Assembly: GCA_014729445.1 (NCBI GenBank)
Contig: WJJX01000131.1
Span: forward strand, 1 to 16,483
Origin: Candidatus Moraniibacteriota bacterium
GTDB taxonomy: Bacteria > Patescibacteriota > Minisyncoccia > CAIUEV01 > JAHKAQ01
DNA length: 16,483 nucleotides
Direction of reading: 5' to 3'
In this document: one piece after another, positions 14,618 through 16,483 of the stretch
How positions within the stretch are numbered: position 1 is the stretch's first letter
How the letters are laid out: each line of letters begins with the position of its first letter
The notes under the pieces: generated by a model
The model's input: only the letters and a program-made list of their open reading frames with translations
Databases searched by the model: none
Told to the model about the DNA's origin: nothing
Position numbers and translations under genes: made by a program

Positions 14618-15823
14618 TTATATTTTATATTTCTTTTTTGCTTCTTTAAGTGTATGGATTAATTTATCCATTTGATTTTTAGTATGTGAGTGCATTAAGG
14701 CGAATCTAATTCTGGCTGATTTTTTTGGAACAGCGGGCCACCTTGCTATCGGAGAGAATATTTTATTTTTTAGCATGAAGTTACTTACTTTAAGAGCTTT
14801 ACGTTCATCACCAATTAACACAGGGATGATCTGAGTCTGTGAATTTAGAGTATTTAAACCTATTTCTTGAAGCTTATTTCTTAAATATTCTGCATTTTCT
14901 AGTAATTTTTTTCTTCGTTCTGGTTCTTTCTTGACGATGTTGATTGATTCTATTAGTCCACAGACGACAGGAGGCGCAATGGGGGCTGTGAAAATGAAAC
15001 TTTTAGAGGATATTAGATATTCGATAATTTCTTTTTTCGATGTTATGTAGCCGCCTACACCGCCGAATGCTTTAGTAAAGGTTCCCATTGTAAAATGAAC
15101 ATCTTCTTCTATATTAAATAGTTCTTCTGTTCCTCTTCCGTTTTTGCCTAATATTCCTGTTGCATGGGCATCATCTAAATATATCAAACAGTTATATTTT
15201 TTAGATAGCTCTACGATTTTGGGTAATTTAGCGATGTCTCCGTCCATGCTAAAGACTCCGTCAGTAATAATTAATTTCCTTCTTCGCTTAGAGTATTTTT
15301 TTAATTTTTGTTCTAGATCATCCATATTATTGTGTTTATAAATTTCTTTTTTGCATTTTGATAAAGATATACCAGCTATAATACTTGCGTGGTTCAACTC
15401 ATCTGTGAAGATTATTGTGTCAGGTTTTTTGTCATATCTAAGTATGCCGCTAATAGATGTGTCTATTACATTGGCTATTGTTGGAATACAGCCTTCGTTA
15501 ACCATATAACCAGCTACGAAAGTCAACGCGCTTTCTTTTTTCTTAAAAGCTGCGATTTTGTCTTCAAGTTCTTTGTGAATGGTAATATTTCCAGTTAATA
15601 AACGAGCACTTCCGTTCCCAATGCCCCATTTTTTTACTCCCTTGACTGCTGCTTCGATAACTCTTTTATTATTAAGCATTCCAAGGTAATTATTGCTTGC
15701 AAATAATAACATTTTATCTCCGTTGACTATTGTTTCAGGCTCATGAGGACTAGAAACAATAGGGGGGGTAGGATATAAATTACTTTTTTTGATTAGATTT
15801 AAAGTTTTTAGAATTCTTTTCAT
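14618..15823 (-). CDS. Alpha-oxoamine synthase family PLP enzyme (BioF/KBL/SPT/CqsA superfamily)
   Basis: Enzymes of this fold-type I family condense an amino acid with an acyl-CoA or acyl-ACP and release CO2, giving an alpha-amino ketone. At 401 aa it has normal length. N-terminal SNNYLGM and GNGSARLLTG, H145 (stacking on PLP), D217 and H220 in LDDAHATG, and the Schiff-base lysine K251 in GTFTKAFGGVGG are all in place, as is the C-terminal IPVLIG...ARIRFALMHSHT. The substrate cannot be told from sequence: 8-amino-7-oxononanoate (biotin), 2-amino-3-ketobutyrate, 3-ketosphinganine and hydroxyketone autoinducer synthases share this fold. There are no biotin or sphingolipid genes nearby. Instead the neighbours are an overlapping amidohydrolase upstream (44 nt) and a sensor kinase 11 nt downstream, a context that suggests a signal-molecule synthase. 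It is AT-rich like the sensor half of the kinase. Confidence 0.9.
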   Translation of the reverse strand: MKRILKTLNLIKKSNLYPTPPIVSSPHEPETIVNGDKMLLFASNNYLGMLNNKRVIEAAVKGVKKWGIGNGSARLLTGNITIHKELEDKIAAFKKKESALTFVAGYMVNEGCIPTIANVIDTSISGILRYDKKPDTIIFTDELNHASIIAGISLSKCKKEIYKHNNMDDLEQKLKKYSKRRRKLIITDGVFSMDGDIAKLPKIVELSKKYNCLIYLDDAHATGILGKNGRGTEELFNIEEDVHFTMGTFTKAFGGVGGYITSKKEIIEYLISSKSFIFTAPIAPPVVCGLIESINIVKKEPERRKKLLENAEYLRNKLQEIGLNTLNSQTQIIPVLIGDERKALKVSNFMLKNKIFSPIARWPAVPKKSARIRFALMHSHTKNQMDKLIHTLKEAKKKYKI

Positions 15824-16483
15824 GGTGGCTTATTATTTTTTGATAATTATTGCCTAAGATATTTATTAGGGCTTGTTCTTTCGACTCTTTTATTCTAGCT
15901 TTTTTTACAGCAATGTAAACAAACATCATACTAGAGAAGGTTTTGTTTATTAATGCATCCGAGCCTAGTATTATATGTTTACTGCCAATTAGCTCGATAC
16001 ATCTTTTGATGTGTTTAATAGATTTCGAAGAAGTGTCAAAGTAGATATTTTTATAATTCTCTGTAATTTTTTTGATTAAATCTTCATTTAATTTAAGTAT
16101 GTCAAAATGGCCTAAGTGGGCAAGGATGAGGTTTGGAATTTTGTATTTTTCTAAAATTTCGCTTTTTCCATTTTCATTAAAAAAGTTTTCCAATAGGGCG
16201 TTCTTTTTAGATCTTTTAATTTTTTGATATTTTTTATTTGGATTTTTGATATAAGTTGATTTTCCCCCATGAAATAATAAATATAATTTTTCTTTTTCTG
16301 CAAATTTATAGAGGAAGTCTAGTTTATTTTTGGTTTTTTCGGGATTATCTTTTGGTTGGGGATAGAAATTTTGAAGATTGGGGTGTAGCTTTATGCCTTT
16401 TAATTGGTGACTTTTGTGTAGATTTTTAAGTGTTGTTTTGAATTTTTTTAAAGGGAGATTGAAATCTATAGATCCTAGTATTA
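15780..16483 (-). CDS. Metal-dependent amidohydrolase (amidohydrolase-2/COG2159-like), 5' partial
   Basis: The minus-strand frame is open to the window edge, and the 233 residues seen are the C-terminal two thirds of a TIM-barrel hydrolase. Counting from the edge, GIKLHPNLQNFYP is at 29-41, the strand-5 ligand H71 in LFHGG, the strand-6 ligand H122 in LAHLGH, and the strand-8 Asp D175 in ILGSDA; the end reads ILGNNYQKII, typical of the family (gNa.rll). YFDTSS before the last ligand is also characteristic. The N-terminal H-x-H pair would be upstream. A TTG at 16193 is not the true start, because conserved motifs precede it. Family members hydrolyse or decarboxylate varied small molecules, so the substrate is unknown. 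It overlaps the oxoamine synthase gene by 44 nt, showing translational coupling, and may process that enzyme's product or precursor. Confidence 0.88.
   Translation of the reverse strand, partial: ILGSIDFNLPLKKFKTTLKNLHKSHQLKGIKLHPNLQNFYPQPKDNPEKTKNKLDFLYKFAEKEKLYLLFHGGKSTYIKNPNKKYQKIKRSKKNALLENFFNENGKSEILEKYKIPNLILAHLGHFDILKLNEDLIKKITENYKNIYFDTSSKSIKHIKRCIELIGSKHIILGSDALINKTFSSMMFVYIAVKKARIKESKEQALINILGNNYQKIISHHEKNSKNFKSNQKK

Noticed and set aside
16191..16193. TTG start for a short 137-aa hydrolase gene
   Set aside because: The frame continues upstream to the window edge and contains conserved family motifs (GIKLHP, HGG), so the gene is longer and partial.
1..16483. CRISPR array, insertion sequence, transposase, reverse transcriptase or rRNA
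   Set aside because: No regularly spaced repeats, transposase motifs, RT motifs or rRNA-like sequence were seen on either strand.

Overview
The window looks like a chromosomal segment of a small-genome, AT-rich bacterium, most likely a member of the Candidate Phyla Radiation (Patescibacteria). This is inferred from style, not from a marker gene: very A/T-rich coding sequence, almost no Shine-Dalgarno sequences ahead of start codons, a compact NYN-domain protein, a membrane-anchored nuclease with an excalibur tail, and a tRNA gene without an encoded CCA. Stop usage and the uninterrupted long frames fit the standard code.

Layout. Bases 1-4058 (+) hold mismatch repair: mutS (its 5' end is outside the window) and mutL. 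Bases 4120-5019 (-) encode a membrane-anchored staphylococcal-type nuclease. The divergent gap 5020-5368 has no gene but carries a 27-bp perfect inverted repeat and a good -10 box. Bases 5369-7836 (+) are a two-gene sugar operon: a GH13_18 sucrose phosphorylase and a PfkB fructokinase, which together would turn sucrose and phosphate into glucose-1-phosphate and fructose-6-phosphate. Bases 7929-11669 (+) are a more AT-rich accessory stretch: an NYN-domain predicted RNase, a polytopic membrane protein, a Ser/Glu-repeat membrane-anchored protein, a membrane-anchored helical protein and a lipoprotein. Two short intergenic fragments here (8559-8603 and 10927-10965) read like decayed variable-region sequence of diversity-generating retroelement (DGR) targets.

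The right third (11712-16483) is all on the minus strand. In transcription order it holds a metal-dependent amidohydrolase (5' end outside the window), an alpha-oxoamine synthase, a multi-TM sensor histidine kinase, a stand-alone receiver protein, a probable terminator and tRNA-Trp(CCA). The amidohydrolase and synthase genes overlap by 44 nt, and the synthase and kinase are 11 nt apart.

The most interesting observation is that synthase, membrane sensor kinase and response regulator together recall the CqsA/CqsS and LqsA/LqsS/LqsR alpha-hydroxyketone signalling systems. In addition, base composition changes sharply inside the kinase gene. The sensor half, the synthase and the hydrolase are AT-rich, while the kinase core and receiver are much more GC-rich. 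That layout resembles the exchangeable synthase-plus-sensor blocks of ComQXPA and Agr quorum sensing. A small-molecule signalling role is a hypothesis from context; nothing in the sequence proves a ligand.
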